Shown here piece after piece: positions 21,880-34,496 of a stretch of DNA of 64,000 bases; within the stretch, counting starts at the first letter, position 1, and each line of letters begins with the position of its first letter. The DNA is from Epiperipatus broadwayi (taxonomy: Eukaryota; Onychophora; Udeonychophora; Euonychophora; Peripatidae), in the NCBI GenBank assembly GCA_028023455.1, contig JAQFVV010006627.1:248001-312000 (forward strand). Reading direction: 5' to 3'. A program made the position numbers and the translations under genes. Below the pieces are notes generated by a model. It was not told the DNA's origin. It ran no database searches and saw only the letters and a list, made by a program, of their open reading frames with translations.

Positions 21880-24800
21880 AGATCAATTAAATGTCAAGAA
21901 ACTTGGGATCCAAAAGGAAGATAAATATATTATAAAAATTGATACAATTTTACCGGTAAGTTAAGATTATTTACTCCCAATTTGTGACTTTAATTATTGG
22001 CCAATTAATGTTAACCATGAATGATCATACCGATAGTGACTAATTTTCAATGTTTAAAGGAACTAGCGAGAAGAATTTAAATGGAACAAGATCTTTCCAG
22101 CTGATTAATAATATTTGGATTAGTGTATGTTTTTCTTTTCCAATTTTTTCTTTACTAATTCTTGCATAAATATTTTAAATAGATTTTAATAAAATATTTA
22201 ATATTAATTTATCACTCTCTTTGTATGTTTTTAATTTGAATATTAGATGTTGTGCATGTTAGTTAATTAATATTTAATTAAAGAAATTACTTTTGCCATT
22301 CTATTTAATAGTTGTTGACTAAGTTCCGGGAATAATATTCTCTAAAAAATAAATAAAGTTATGGAAAATCATAACCCCAATATTTTAGTTACTTGCATCA
22401 AAATTATGGGATACAAGGAAGTTAGGAGCCTATTGACTATGGCGCACTCTTATAAATTAAAACTAACTTCGTCAGCAGTTCCGGCCATAATAATTAGTAG
22501 CCCAGTTAATCAGGAAATATAGCTGTTTTTAGAAATAGGAACAAGATATTTTTTTCTCCATAGCTTGATTAACTTTCACTTTATAGTATGTAAAAGAAGG
22601 CTTACCAGAAACTAGCAAAATATGAAGAACATTACAATATATATATATTGTTGAAATATGAAGTTTTTTTTAATGAGTTCCATTTGAATGGGCTACAAAA
22701 TTCAAGCTTTTCTTTATTTAAGGGAGGATTGTGGTTTAAAGAGTATAGCTATGGGGCTTTTAAAATATATATTATTTTCTAGTAAAGGTTTTATTGTTTT
22801 GAAATTCACTTTATGATGATGAACTTTATATTTTTATACAGATATTTTAATTCATCATTAGCTTGAAGATCTATTTATTAGTTCTAAATATAAATTTTTG
22901 CAAACATTCACAACAACTAATAAGAAATTTAAATATTTTAACATTATTTTTAAAGAAAATGATCACTAAGAGTTCTATAGTATTTCAAGATTTTGAACAA
23001 AATCTGAGGAAAAGAAATCACAATTAGACACATTTTCATGCAGTGCTTCACATGGTATATATTGTAATGGGATGGAGAATCAGGGTGATATTGGTAGCAA
23101 CCTGGGGTGGTAGAAAATCATCATTATTCAAAATTAAATTTTAAAATAATATAAAGTAAGTAATGAGCAAGTATGATATTAAAGTAATAGATATTGCGAT
23201 ATTAAAGTAATGGTTAATATCATAAGAGCATGAACAACCTGAAGAGATCTCTGAGAGATCATGTAATGAGATCAGTCAGTTAACTCCTTAGAGCAGGTAT
23301 CATTAACCATACATCATCCAGCACCATCAATAAGTAAAAGGAATCATAAGTATTCACCATTCACTAGCATGAATGATCAACAATCAAAATAAAATCAACA
23401 GTCTATCTTGTGGCTGGATTTGAAATGGGTCTACTATAAACCAGGCCAACTATTTAGCCTCTGCCAGCTTGGGCAATTATTTAAACACAATTTGAATGCA
23501 CCATCTTAAGTACTCATCCATCAGAATATATAATAATCAAAACAATAATGCTGGGATATTAAAGCATGCTGATCATAATCAATATTCTGGCCATTTAGTA
23601 CCATTAATGTATTGGCCAACTATAAACTTAATTTCTAGTAGATTAAACTAACAAAAAGTAGTGTAGGGCCTTTAAAGAATGTAATCTTAGGGCCATTTTA
23701 GGATATATTATCATACTGGATGCCCCTTAAGCACTAAATACATCCCAATTTATATAATCAGCCCATTATGTTTGAATCTAGCTCAGTGAACATGAGATCT
23801 ATAACTGCTAATGATCAAGAGATGAGGCAAACATACAATATTCTAAAGGCTTTAGAATTAAGTCACTGAAATAATTTTGACAACAGAGTTCAAGTTTATT
23901 TACAACAATAACAAAAATAAGTGAACTTAAGGTCCTTAGAATATGGCTATACACATAGCCTTCTGATTTTGATTAACATACTACAAAAAATTATTACATT
24001 GTAGTTTACATATAACACACACATATATGTACACAGCTATGCATTTTACTATTACATGAATATATTTCAATTGACATTCAATAATGACAAAAATGATTAA
24101 ATTTTACATGCCTATTTGACACTCATTGATATATATACAGACATATGCAGTATAATTCATAGAAATATTTGAATTGTTATATAAAAGACAATAAATGATT
24201 AAAATTTTACATATATGTGTGTGCATGAGATACACACTGACCCTTACCAATTTTAATTTGTTACAATAATATTATATTTTTCATACTTAATTCCTTTGTT
24301 AAAATACATTGGATTCAAACATACATGTCTGTATCAAAAAACTAGACATAATTAAAATTAGTTATCAAATTCTATCTTTAATGACTACAGTTTTTTTCTT
24401 CCTTTTTTTTTCAAGAAAAAAATCAGTTTATAAGTTCTTTTTTCCTTTAAAAAAGTATTATCAACTTTTTTTTTCTTTTAAAAATGTAAAGTCAATTTTT
24501 GTTTGACATGTACTTGTTGATTGATTAATTATCAATGTCTTTAAATTTAGATTATAGAATCATCTATTCATCCTTTACTTTTTTATTTGTTTATTTTTTT
24601 TTTTAAAAAGTAGATTTTAAAAACAATATTCTTCTATATATGTCTCATAATCACAGGTTGATTTTAATTATGTCTTAAAATGTCATTTTATTTTCTCAAC
24701 AAATGACTTTAGACAAAATCATTCTATATTATATATCTCATATTTTGGAATGTCATTTTAAAAAATGAATTATTTAAAACAACTCATGTTATATGTATGT

Positions 24801-27800
24801 GATGGGTGTCTGTGGTTCCTTGCATATATACACAGCAGTATATGTTTAACAATTCTTTGGCAAGCTGATTGGTAAGTATCATCATCAGAAAAGTATTATC
24901 CAGGATTGGCATAATCAATAGAGGTTTAATTCAGGTAATTTGTTGGCCTTGCTTGGTTCCCTACTGTCCAGGATTGGCATACTTCAGGTAAAATGTCTTC
25001 TAGAACACATTTAAGCAAGCTAGACTCATTAAAATTTGACCTGGACTTCATGTGAATCAACTCCAGCGTAGTGAAACTAGTAGACCACTATTTCTGCCCC
25101 TACCCTCCTTGCATTATTCCGTGGTCATTCCACAGAAACAACTACTACTCTGGCCAACTAAAACCAATTTCTGCAAACTATCAACTTTGTAGCTGGCCAA
25201 TTTGGCCATGGCTTCTCAAAAATATTAAAGCCAAACTAAACTGATATTTTAATTAGGTTTTTTTGAGTCAACTGAGGTGATAAAAACACCTTAAATTAAA
25301 AACAGTTTTCTATTAAAAACTGCTCTTTCTTTTCTTGATTAAAAACATTTTTTAATAAGTTATTTTTAGATTTCTACTAAATAGAAACTTTGTTCAATGA
25401 ATTAAAAATTTCAAAATAGATAACAGAAATCAAATAATAAAACAATCTTGTTTTCAAAATCAGAATAAAAATATTAATATTTATTTAGACCTTTTTAAAT
25501 GTTTTAATTTATAATAAAATTCTGTTTTAAATTCAAAACTATTTGACTCTTTATAACTGTTATTATTTTCAGTGACATTTAAAAAATATCTACAAAATTT
25601 TTTTTGTCTGTTTATTTCTACTTTTTCTTTCATATATATATAAACCATTATACAATTACAAATATCCAGTATATATCCGTATAATTATTTCAGTTAATGT
25701 TAACAGTAACTTTCTTTCATATATATATACACACACAACTATGTTGCTGTGTCCATGTAACGCAACTGGTTACACTATATATATATAATTAGAGGGATTT
25801 GAACACAAACACTATATTTTCTAAAGAATATTTAAGCTTCTTAAAAATCATTTAAAAATTATCAATAAAATCTATTCATGGTTAATTGTTACAAAATTTT
25901 GTATATAAATATTTCTCTACAAATAGTTATGTCACAGGGAATAAATGTCACCTAGATCTAATCCATAGATCAGAATTTGGTGATCCTTGCTGTACCTTAA
26001 ATATAAGTGATGAGTATATAAAAATATAGATGTAGTAACATTAGATTCTTAAAATTAGTTTTTGATTTATTGGTCTTTCAGGATTTATTGAAATAAATGA
26101 TATAGGGCTAATTAGGGTTTACTACTATTGAAATGGTATATTCTTATAGACTATCTGTTTCACTTGTTTCTATCCCATAACTATATCTATGCTAACTTAA
26201 AACCCCTCGAGTACAAGTATATCTATATAAACATTGTTATATATGTATCAGTGCACTTATATATATGCGAGAACAGACTGTGTATATAATAGTTAATGTA
26301 TATTACAGCAAATCTCTATGAGAAATTAATATTTTAAAATTATAAATTTATTAATTCATTAGTTTTCATGGAAAATCGCATATATGTATAAATTTCACAT
26401 AGAACCAGCATACGTATATAATGAAATGTTTATAAAAAGGTTTGTTAAATTTCTAAGTCTAAAATAAAATGTCAATAAAAATCACATCACATGCACCTAC
26501 CTATTTTAAGATTGTGTGAAAACTAAATCTGTAAATCTATAATTTTACAATAATAATTTTTAAAATATAACTTAGTCAAAAACAAAACTCATTGAACCGG
26601 CACTATTTTATATCCCATTGGGAATGGAGTTGGTGAAACTAAACTAAAATTTACATTACTTAAAAATTAAATAATAGACAGGCCAATTTTATAAATTTAA
26701 AATCGAAGTTGTAAACAAGTTAATGGATTTCCTTGCTGTGAATCCAGCTTGTGGGAAAATATAATATAGGATTTGAAACTGCTATAAATAGCCTATATTT
26801 TGGCACTTTAAAATATACTCTGTAAAAAATTGTATGTGCATTGCTACCAAAATCCACACATATTTTAACTTTACCATGTGTGAGTAGGAAGACTACGGGT
26901 TTGTCGTTTCTTCCTACGGAGAACAGTCACCTTCAACCAAATCCTATATGCTGCTACGGCGTGTGATCATCACTGGGATGGGGAGTTCCAGCCACATCCT
27001 GCTATCAAGAGAAGATTCTAACAAGCAACTTATTCAGAGAACAGTGCCACAATGCCTACTCCCAAGTAGACATCTCAGATGCAGAAGATTGATAATATTT
27101 CTCCAAACCGTAGACCTCTTAAATTATTCTTTAAACTGTAAATCTAAACATTAAGCTAGCTACTGCAAATCTATAAACATTCATTTTAAATTATTAACCT
27201 CTTTTAAAATAAATCATTTCTAAAATTCAAACTGTGAAACTTACCTGTATCTTAATTAATGTAATTCATTTCTTATAACTCATTATAACTGTAATCAGTT
27301 ATTATCTTGATTTCTCCAAAAATTGCGGTCATGCCTATAATTACTGTTTTAATTATTTCATTATCGTGATTTTATATCTGTTATGATATGCCAGCATTTC
27401 AAGGCAGCGAATAATTATTTAAATAAACTTTTAGGGAGAGACAATTATAAGCTCTCCAGCATAATATTTAGCAATGCTGATTAGCATGAATAAATCGCTG
27501 CTTTGATATCCTATTCCAATAGATAAATAACCAATCGCTGCATGCTCATTATTATCATTATTTCATTCATTTCAATTGCATTATGTTTAGTAAGGTTCGC
27601 TTAGTGAATTACTAGCTTATAAGTTATTTATTAGTTAGAAGTGAAATAATAGCTAAGTATGATGTTAAAAGTATATTTTTAAATGTTAAGGCCATTAAAT
27701 ATACTTTCTCCTTCCTAACTTAATCTTATATATATATATATGAATACAGATTTAGCATATTAAGTGGATTAATAATTTAGTTAACCCTTTACTTAGCATG

Positions 27801-28660
27801 ATTGCTATATACTATCTAAGAGCTGGCTCAAGTTAGTTTCAATAGATAGAAACTATCTATTTAGGTGCATTAATTAATTAATTTTTTTATACTTATTGTA
27901 TTAATCAATGCATTGTGAGTGTGTCTTTATTAAGTACCGAGCATGCACTAATCTATTGCTACACCTTTCTTTTGAGATTGCTATCTTTTAGAACTGGAAC
28001 ATGAGGGTCCAGAACTTTATTCAAAGCCTATCTGACTTCAAAAACTGATCTGTTCTTTATTATTAATAGTGGCAAGCCATTTGGTCCTAGGGCACTGAGT
28101 ATTTGATACTGAAGTCCATGAACTCACACTGCGACCTTAATTTCAGTATTTTTATACCACCATAGTCTTCTGATGCAAACCTAAGGGTAATCAGTTCTTC
28201 CCCCCTTAACAATGACATTTCAGCATTAATCTGAACCAGCAATATAGTTTACCATAATGAATCTGTATTTCGAGCTTATTTAATCATTTCTCTGTGATAT
28301 TTTGAGTCATCAGCTTAATGCCATTAGCTCATAACATTGGCAAACCAAAGAATAAGTTGGCATATCAAAATGTAATAGGCATGATTTATTAACCACAGAT
28401 AGTTATAAAAATTAAATTTGCCATCTTAAAGATGAGACTGCTGTATCCATATCTATCTCATCATTACTGCAATGCCTGCATGTGTAAATACATACACCTA
28501 ATACTAATAACTAATATTCTTTGCATTTAATAAATTATTATTTAATCATTATTTTAATAAACTTATTTAAAATTATAATTTTTTTCATGTTATTGCTCAC
28601 CATCAAAATCCAAATTATCCAAATTCTTATCATTAATATGAAGAATGTCTTCTTTAGTTA
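21880..28660. other. Long stretch without recognised genes
   Basis: AT-rich sequence with many (TA)n tracts (e.g. ~22,637, 25,634, 25,714, 25,776, 27,730). Locally GC-richer patches occur at ~23,220-23,800, 24,870-25,230 (with the 14-mer TCCAGGATTGGCAT twice, 24,899 and 24,968) and 26,880-27,130. These look like old dispersed repeats, but I could not match them to a family or to each other. Confidence 0.45.
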
Positions 28661-29182
28661 AGTCATAGCATTATTAATTGTCCCCGAGTCTCACTTTTTC
28701 CCTTTGCTCAGTCAGCTTGCAGAAGAAATTGAGATCGAGTGTAACCTCATAAATGCCATTCATAGCATGTTAAATCACAGAATGTTGGTAAATGAGTTGA
28801 AGTTTGGTCAGATTCGAGATCTCACCACCTTATCTAGATCAGCTTTGGTTTATTTTGCCTGGACTCTGGATTTTGTTGCACGAATGTAAAAATATGATTG
28901 TTACACTATGTGATCAAAACTGCACATTATTTTAATCATTGATAGTGTTATCATTATATTAATTTCCTAAAATCATGGTCTTGAATTAAAAATAAGTGTT
29001 TTAAAATTAATCATTTTATTTGGCTCATTATTTATCATTTATGCTCACACTTACAATCTATATTCATGAAAATACTATATTTCCACTTAATACAAGTGAT
29101 ACTGTATCATTTTAGTTATTTATAAAGACTTTATTAATACATTGTACAGGCTTAAACCTATTTTTATATATGTAATATACAC

Positions 29183-29372
29183 GGGATTCGAACTCAGACT
29201 TTCACACAACCCACTACTCTCAGTGCCATCTCATATTGCTGACCCACCTGATTATACACATGTTGAAAAGATAAATAATCACCAATATACATATTCATGC
29301 TAAACCATGTGTGTGATCAGGTGGGTCAGCAATATGAGATGGCACTGAGAGTAGTGGATCATGTGAAAGACT
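29183..29372. repeat. Foldback of a tRNA-derived SINE-like segment
   Basis: Arms 29,198-29,262 and 29,306-29,372 are reverse complements, including about 42 consecutive matching bases around 'GGTGGGTCAGCAATATGAGA'. The spacer is ~43 bp. Just outside the left arm, read on the minus strand, is GAGTTCGAATCCC (29,195-29,183), a good RNA polymerase III B box. 'TGGCACTGAGAGTAGTGG' inside the arm is tRNA-like but not a clean A box. This suggests two SINE halves joined head to head. Confidence 0.8.
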
Positions 29373-29374
29373 TG

Positions 29375-30030
29375 TATTGTAAATCCAACACCAAGCTTTC
29401 TTCTTTCATTGAATGATCTTCCCTTGCAAAAAAACTTGTATCAATTTTCCTAAAGTGAACGCCAACATTAATCATTTCAAATTTTTACTTTTTTTACTGC
29501 ATTGAAAATAGAGCACAAAATTATCCAATTTTATACAATAAAGATTTCTGAAGACATTTGTGCATATAGTAAAACTCACAATCATAATTTTTTTAAATAT
29601 TTCTTGAAGGCTTCAAGAACTAATGGTTAATAAGATAGTTATCATAGTCATAATTTGAGCTCCATGTCCAGGCTGGGGAACCCTAAAAGTTTTTTTTTAC
29701 TGTTAGGTGATTTAGTCAATCCAGTCATTTAATCCAACAGTGTTCAGTAAATAAGTATTTTCATCTTCATAGTTAGACAATAAGAATATTGGATTAATCT
29801 GACCAACATTGTGCTTGATCAATGTCTTATTTTTCTTTTCTTATTAAGAAACCTCTAACACATCACATTCTTCCTGAAGAATTGTCAAATATTTTTTCTA
29901 AGCCTTCTTACATTCTTTTTCTTTCTGATCAATTTTGATTTGGTCTAAGGAGGGGAGAAATTACTCTTCAGATCCACTTTTTTAAAATTTTGTTTTCATA
30001 ACTCTATATTAAGAATTGCAAATCTGCTTC
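29375..30030. other. Unassigned stretch
   Basis: No features were recognised between the SINE foldback and the hammerhead-bearing repeat. Confidence 0.4.
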
Positions 30031-30780
30031 ACCTTTTTTTTCATGCTGGATCTTTTAAACATTGAACAGTATACGCCATATGGTTGCAAAAACTGATTTT
30101 ACCTTCATTTATGTCATTATACAAGACTTTATCTTCCAGCAAAATATATATATAACAGAATTAATTTGGATGCAAGGAAACGACATATATGTGTATATCA
30201 AAAATCATTCCACACACTTGACACTTAAATTATTACAATTTAATTTATAAGTGCAAAAGTTTAGCATTCTCTTAAAATAATTCCTTTAATGATTATTACT
30301 AATCATTAATTAGACTACAGATTATCATTTCATTTTTAAAAACCATTCATCTCTTCATCCTCATGTACACTATCTTAAATATTCCTAAAGCTTTAACTTC
30401 ATAACACAAATATCTTGAACACGTTAAGAAAGCTATCTTTTAAAGACAAATGATTGTCAATATGCATTTCTCTCTGAATTAGAACTCTTCAGTTGGTTCA
30501 GACATCAAGTTTCTCATGTTTTCATATTCTTTTTTAGTAATTTCTTGCTTTCATACAATTGATAACAACCTCTTTATATAATTATCAATCATTTATAAGA
30601 TTAGAGATTGATTATCTTAACATTTATGATCCTGATATATACTTTAAATCTAGTTAAAGATTAATAGATTGATTTTTATTTCCCACAACCATATAATACC
30701 ATTAATATAACTCTCCTTTCCCAATTTAATATCTTAGGTATACCCAAACTTCAATTTCACCACACATTAGTAGATTAAAT
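30030..30780 (-). repeat. Hammerhead-bearing tandem repeat, diverged copy
   Basis: Two hammerhead-like sites on the minus strand (30,033-30,047 remnant and 30,455-30,505) lie ~428 nt apart. The body between and beyond them shares blocks with the repeat at 52.15-52.69 kb. Examples: 'ATTACTAATCATTAATTAGA' (~30,297) against 'GTTACTAATCATTTTCTAAA' (~52,406), and 'AGTTAAAGATTAATAGATT' (~30,652) against 'AGTTAAAGATTAATATATT' (~52,468). The spacing matches the 423 nt of the other locus. The right end near 30,780 is approximate. Confidence 0.6.
30455..30505 (-). ncRNA. Degenerate type I hammerhead ribozyme motif
   Basis: On the minus strand, CUGAAGAG (30,492-30,485) fits the CUGANGAG core. A weak stem II follows (a few pairs, UUCU with AGAG), then GAAA (30,470-30,467), then UGCAUA. 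The palindrome AUGCAU would form stem III and cleavage would follow A (30,461). Stem I pairing CAA/UUG is kept next to the core. Surrounding bases (TGCATTTC on plus, GACAAATGA, AGTTGGTTCAGAC) align with the 52.2-kb copy. Stem II is too weak to expect strong activity. Confidence 0.5.
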
Positions 30781-30870
30781 TGCAATAATTTCATAGTGAT
30801 AAATAAAGAATAAAGATGATGAGTGAAGTTATTACATAGGCCAGACAGCAATGTATCTTGAGGTCTGAAA

Positions 30871-31335
30871 TGTGCATAGTGTTATATATTAATAAATTGG
30901 TGGATATATATATATGATGTTGTTAAAATAAGTAAAGTTTATTATGGAAAATAATTACAGCACAGAATTTACTTAATTATTCACTCTAGCAAAATTTATA
31001 AGAAATTAGCATAAACTAGACTTAAATTGGTTATGCAAATTAAATATATGTATGTAGCACACACACTAAAAGAAGCTCCAGATAGAGTAAGCACATGTGT
31101 GCAAAATCTTAGATAATCATATGTAGATTCTCTTATGCTCAAGTATGTATACAGAAAAAATATATATACTACAAAAGATGTTTATATTAGAGACTTTTAT
31201 TTAAAGAGTTATACTTAATTTGCTTATTTATATATATATATATACTTTATGAGTATAATAAACCCATTTATTTTTATTGTGGTTTTGTTTATTTATCTGA
31301 AACCTGATTGATATGCATATACCACTGTCAAACAT
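30871..31335 (+). repeat. 5' LTR of gypsy copy B
   Basis: Aligns with 33,708-33,757 plus 34,497-~34,800. Shared blocks include 'AAAATAATTAC', 'CTTAATTATTCACTCTAG'/'CTTAATTATTTACTCTAG', 'AAGAAATTAGCA', 'TACTACAAAAGA'/'CACTACAAAAGA' and 'GAGTATAATAAACCC'/'GAGTACAATAAACGC', the last holding AATAAA. The 3' boundary lies at ~31,330-31,360. Confidence 0.75.
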
Positions 31336-31563
31336 CGTATAGTAGCACAGAGTTGGCATGAGATTTGAAGTAGAGCAGACTGCAGATGACAGAAGTTTTC
31401 ACTGAGCGACTCCAGATAACAGGGGAACTGAAGTACAGCAGAATGGTTTCACTCGGCAAAAGAATCTGTGTGAATGACAAAAGTTTACAATAGAAAATTA
31501 AGTATCAATATCATAATTCAAAAAACTGTGATGTTTATATATAAACTGAACATACTCTAATAA

Positions 31564-32250
31564 TGGCTTCCCGCAATTATGTTAAGGAATTTGATGTTAA
31601 TTGCAGAGCAAATTGATGTTTGTATATGACAACATAGAAAAATATATGATTATTAATAAGATAGAAAATTGACACTCTAAAGATAATGATATTCTGCAAA
31701 CAGCAAAAAAACTTTGTGAAGAAGTAGCACACTTTAAGCTTAAAGAAAAATTAAAGACATATTTCAAACTGCTGAAGTCTAAATATGTATCAACTTCTAT
31801 ATTTTAGATATAGGAGACAAACTGCTGAAGTATAAATGAGTATCAACTTCTATGTTTTAGATATAGGAGACAAGCACTGAATGAGAAGTATCACCAATAT
31901 AACATTGTGAGATTTAACAAATATACTGTGAATATTGTGTTGAATTGGACATGCTCCTTGGTCAGTGGCTATGAGAAATGACTGACATTAAGTTACATTA
32001 AAATAAAACTGATGTTCATATCACATGTTGTCAAAGTCATACAAAATCTTTTTTATGTTACTGCTATGATAAAAAGTGACACTTAAAGAAAGAATGCAAT
32101 TTTAAAAAGTGCTAAATGATAAGTTTGCAGGAAAACCAGTCACAGTGTATTGACGCACAAAAACTAAAGTTATAAAAAGCAATTTTGAGCATTTCAAATT
32201 ACAGGAAAAAGTGAAATTGAAGTAAAACAATAAACAGTGTAAATAATAAC
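31564..32250 (+). pseudogene. Gypsy gag remnant, copy B
   Basis: Begins at ~31,564 with 'MASRNYVKEFDVN', equivalent to the gag start 'IGEFD' of copy A, and continues through an amphipathic, Lys/Glu-rich region broken by many stops and frameshifts. A Cys/His-containing stretch near 32,020-32,110 sits where the zinc knuckle should be but no longer fits CCHC spacing. Identification rests on the start motif and its place between LTR and protease. Confidence 0.5.
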
Positions 32251-32269
32251 CACATTCTTCATGGACAAA

Positions 32270-32560
32270 AAACTAATAGAGAAATTGGCAGTGATGCAGG
32301 GTTGTCATTAATTTCACTAAAAGATTGGACAAAATTAATGAAGGAGATGAAAGTGAGTGTCACTATGGAAGAAGCTGGGAATTATAGCCAATGAAATTAA
32401 AATGAATTGGGATTGATATAGAAGCAAAAGTCATGATATTAGTTAAATTGAAAGCCAAAATAAAATTACTGCCATTGCATATCATGAAAGATATCTTACT
32501 CCAGTCTTAATAATAAATTGGTTTCAATTGCTAGGAATTTAAGTAAAGAAAAAGAATGCA
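32270..32560 (+). pseudogene. Gypsy protease remnant, copy B
   Basis: A degraded retropepsin-like segment. Near 32,285-32,310 a 'GSDAGLSLI'-like reading across a frameshift resembles the strand after the active site, and near 32,500-32,540 'LIINWFQLLGI' matches the conserved 'LLGRNWF..LGI' motif that ends gypsy proteases (copy A has 'MGRNWFHSLGI'). Integrase-type sequence follows within 100 bp, so RT and RNase H are absent. Confidence 0.55.
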
Positions 32561-32639
32561 GTCAATTTACAATGGTATTGCAAATCATGGAGAGAAATTT
32601 GAGTCAGTAAAAGAGACAGTAATAGCAAAACATAAATAG

Positions 32640-33260
32640 CCTGACAGTATAGATTGTCAGTTACTGCTGTAATGCCTCCAAAGAAGCTAGAGCATTGGAT
32701 TAAAGCCCATAAGTCATTGGAAAAACTCCATATAGATCACACTGGCCCATTAAATAAAAATATAATCTTGATACTGATAGACTCTTACTTAAAAGGAACA
32801 AAGTACAAAAGAGTTAAGAATATGAGTGCAAAAACACCGTAAAAGCTTTATATGAAATTTTCGCATATCATGGCTACTCTAAAATTATTGTTTCAGATAA
32901 TAAAACTGATTTCATATTTGTTTAAAAAATACTTAAAATCTAAAAGAATTCACAACGTATTAGTAACCCCTTTCCCATAACAGCTAGAGTTTATGGGCTG
33001 GCAGCAGAGAAAGGACTACAAAATTTGAAACAGATGCAAAAAAAATTAATATAGCGATATTAATGAAGCTTTTACACTATGTTCCATCAACATTTCACTC
33101 CATATACATCGAATAAAAAGACATCAACTGACATAATATTGGGCCAAAAATGCTGAACTCACATGTTTGTACTAATGCCTAATAATAGCGCACTGAGGCA
33201 AATTGACTTAGATGAAGAAAGCTATAAAGTTGGTGATGCTGTTGAATACATGATATGTTA
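32640..33260 (+). pseudogene. Gypsy integrase catalytic-core remnant, copy B
   Basis: All three regions of the DDE core are recognisable. 'LEKLHIDHTGP' (~32,715-32,748) has the first Asp. 'KIIVSDNKTDF' (~32,881-32,913) has the second. 'YGLAAEKGLQNLKQ' (~32,992-33,033) matches the 'NGLAERAVQTFK' segment holding the Glu. Then 'YKVGDAVEYM' (~33,222-33,252) corresponds to the start of the C-terminal module ('FLVGEKVW' in copy A). Stops and frameshifts separate these pieces. The enzyme would have inserted element cDNA into the host genome. Confidence 0.75.
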
Positions 33261-33686
33261 AAGAGAAATAGTTTTCAGGAGTGATGACTAGCATTATTTC
33301 AAGAAAATTAAGAGAAGTGCAAACTACAAATGGTAGAAGAGTGAAAAGACAGTAATCATTTGAGAGTTTGCTATCTGGAATCGTTAGAAGAACCAAGTGT
33401 TAGTGTGAATTCAAAATTAAGTAATACTACTTCACTAAAAGAAGAAGGAAACACTGATACAGCACAAGAGCTGGCAATCCTAACTTTAAATAATGAGAAT
33501 CAGTTATTTAAGAAAATTATTCATTAAATAAATCAGAGATTTTGCTGGAAATAAATTTATCCCTTAAAAAAGTCTTCATAACAAGAGAAAGATGCTAAGG
33601 AGGAGAAGAGAAAAGAATTATCCTTTGTCTAGATTTGTTCGACAATGCAAAAAACCTAAAAGACTACAATATTATTTTTTGTAAAT

Positions 33687-33707
33687 GTGGAAGAGGAGGA
33701 ATTGAAA
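33687..33707 (+). other. Polypurine tract of gypsy copy B
   Basis: GTGGAAGAGGAGGAATTGAAA lies directly before the TGTGTGCAG start of the right LTR, like the purine tract of copy A but longer. Confidence 0.65.
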
Positions 33708-33757
33708 TGTGTGCAGTGTTATATATAAATAAGTGTTCGGATATATATATATATATT
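33708..33757 (+). repeat. 3' LTR of gypsy copy B, left piece
   Basis: First ~50 bp of the right LTR, interrupted by the nested element that starts near 33,758 within a (TA)n tract. Confidence 0.7.
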
Positions 33758-34496
33758 AAAACCACTAAAATATCACATAAGAAGTCTAGAATCTGAGAAC
33801 ACAGCACTTAGATCTTAGGAAAATAATGCAACCCTCTAGAAGGCACTTTTTTTAATTAGTTAACTATAAAGCTATGAACCCAAGATGAAAACATTTAAAA
33901 TCCAAACTAATTCACTTGTATAGTCATATAGATCTGAATGTAGTTCAGTATCTACACATTTTGATGTTTTTGATTTTTTAAAACTCACTATCATCCTAAG
34001 GGCAGGATTGGTATAAAATCACTAAAGCTTACACAGGGGGTTAAAACAGTAGCAAACTCTCCACCAAAGCTTTCCACTGGGTGACACTAATATATAGGGA
34101 GTTTACTATTGTTTTAATGGCTTGTTAAAGCATAGGAAATGGTGATCATAGGATGATAGTGACTGTGGTTTTTGAAAAACTAAACAGACCAAAATGAATA
34201 GATATTGAACTGGGTTCAAATTTATATGACTATACAAGTGAATTAGCTTGGATTGAAAACATTATTGTGTTTCAATCTTGAGCTCATTGCAGCAAGAGTT
34301 GCATTAGATCCTAAGATTTACGCGTAATACTCTCAGATCCAAGTCTCCTCACTGATGAAAGCCATAAGCTATAAACTATTCTGAGGATAGTGGATGAGTA
34401 TGCACTAGATCTTCATGCTCAAACCTTCTTGCATCCATTATATTTAGGCTTACACTAAATGGCCCTACTATATGGGGAATTTGCTACTGTTTAAAT
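33758..34496. mobile_element. Nested foldback element inside the 3' LTR of copy B
   Basis: About 740 bp inserted between two LTR halves. The element is largely self-complementary: ~33,790-34,000 and ~34,150-34,440 pair. For example 'CACTTGTATAGTCATATAGA' (33,914) has a near-complement ending 'ACTATACAAGTG' (34,231-34,242), and 'TATCATCCTA' (33,991) faces 'TAGGATGATA' (34,150). A central smaller inverted repeat (34,050-34,115) shows TIR-like ends 'CAGTAGCAAACTCTCC' and 'GGGAGTTTACTATTG'. The right end 'CTACTGTTTAA' resembles, inverted, the AACAGGCAAAATTATCC end of the element at 50,865. No coding capacity. Confidence 0.7.

Noticed and set aside
23233-23262. CTGAAGAG followed by a perfect ATCTC/GAGAT hairpin, resembling a hammerhead core
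   Set aside because: The GAAA box is absent (CATGTAA instead), so the catalytic core cannot form.
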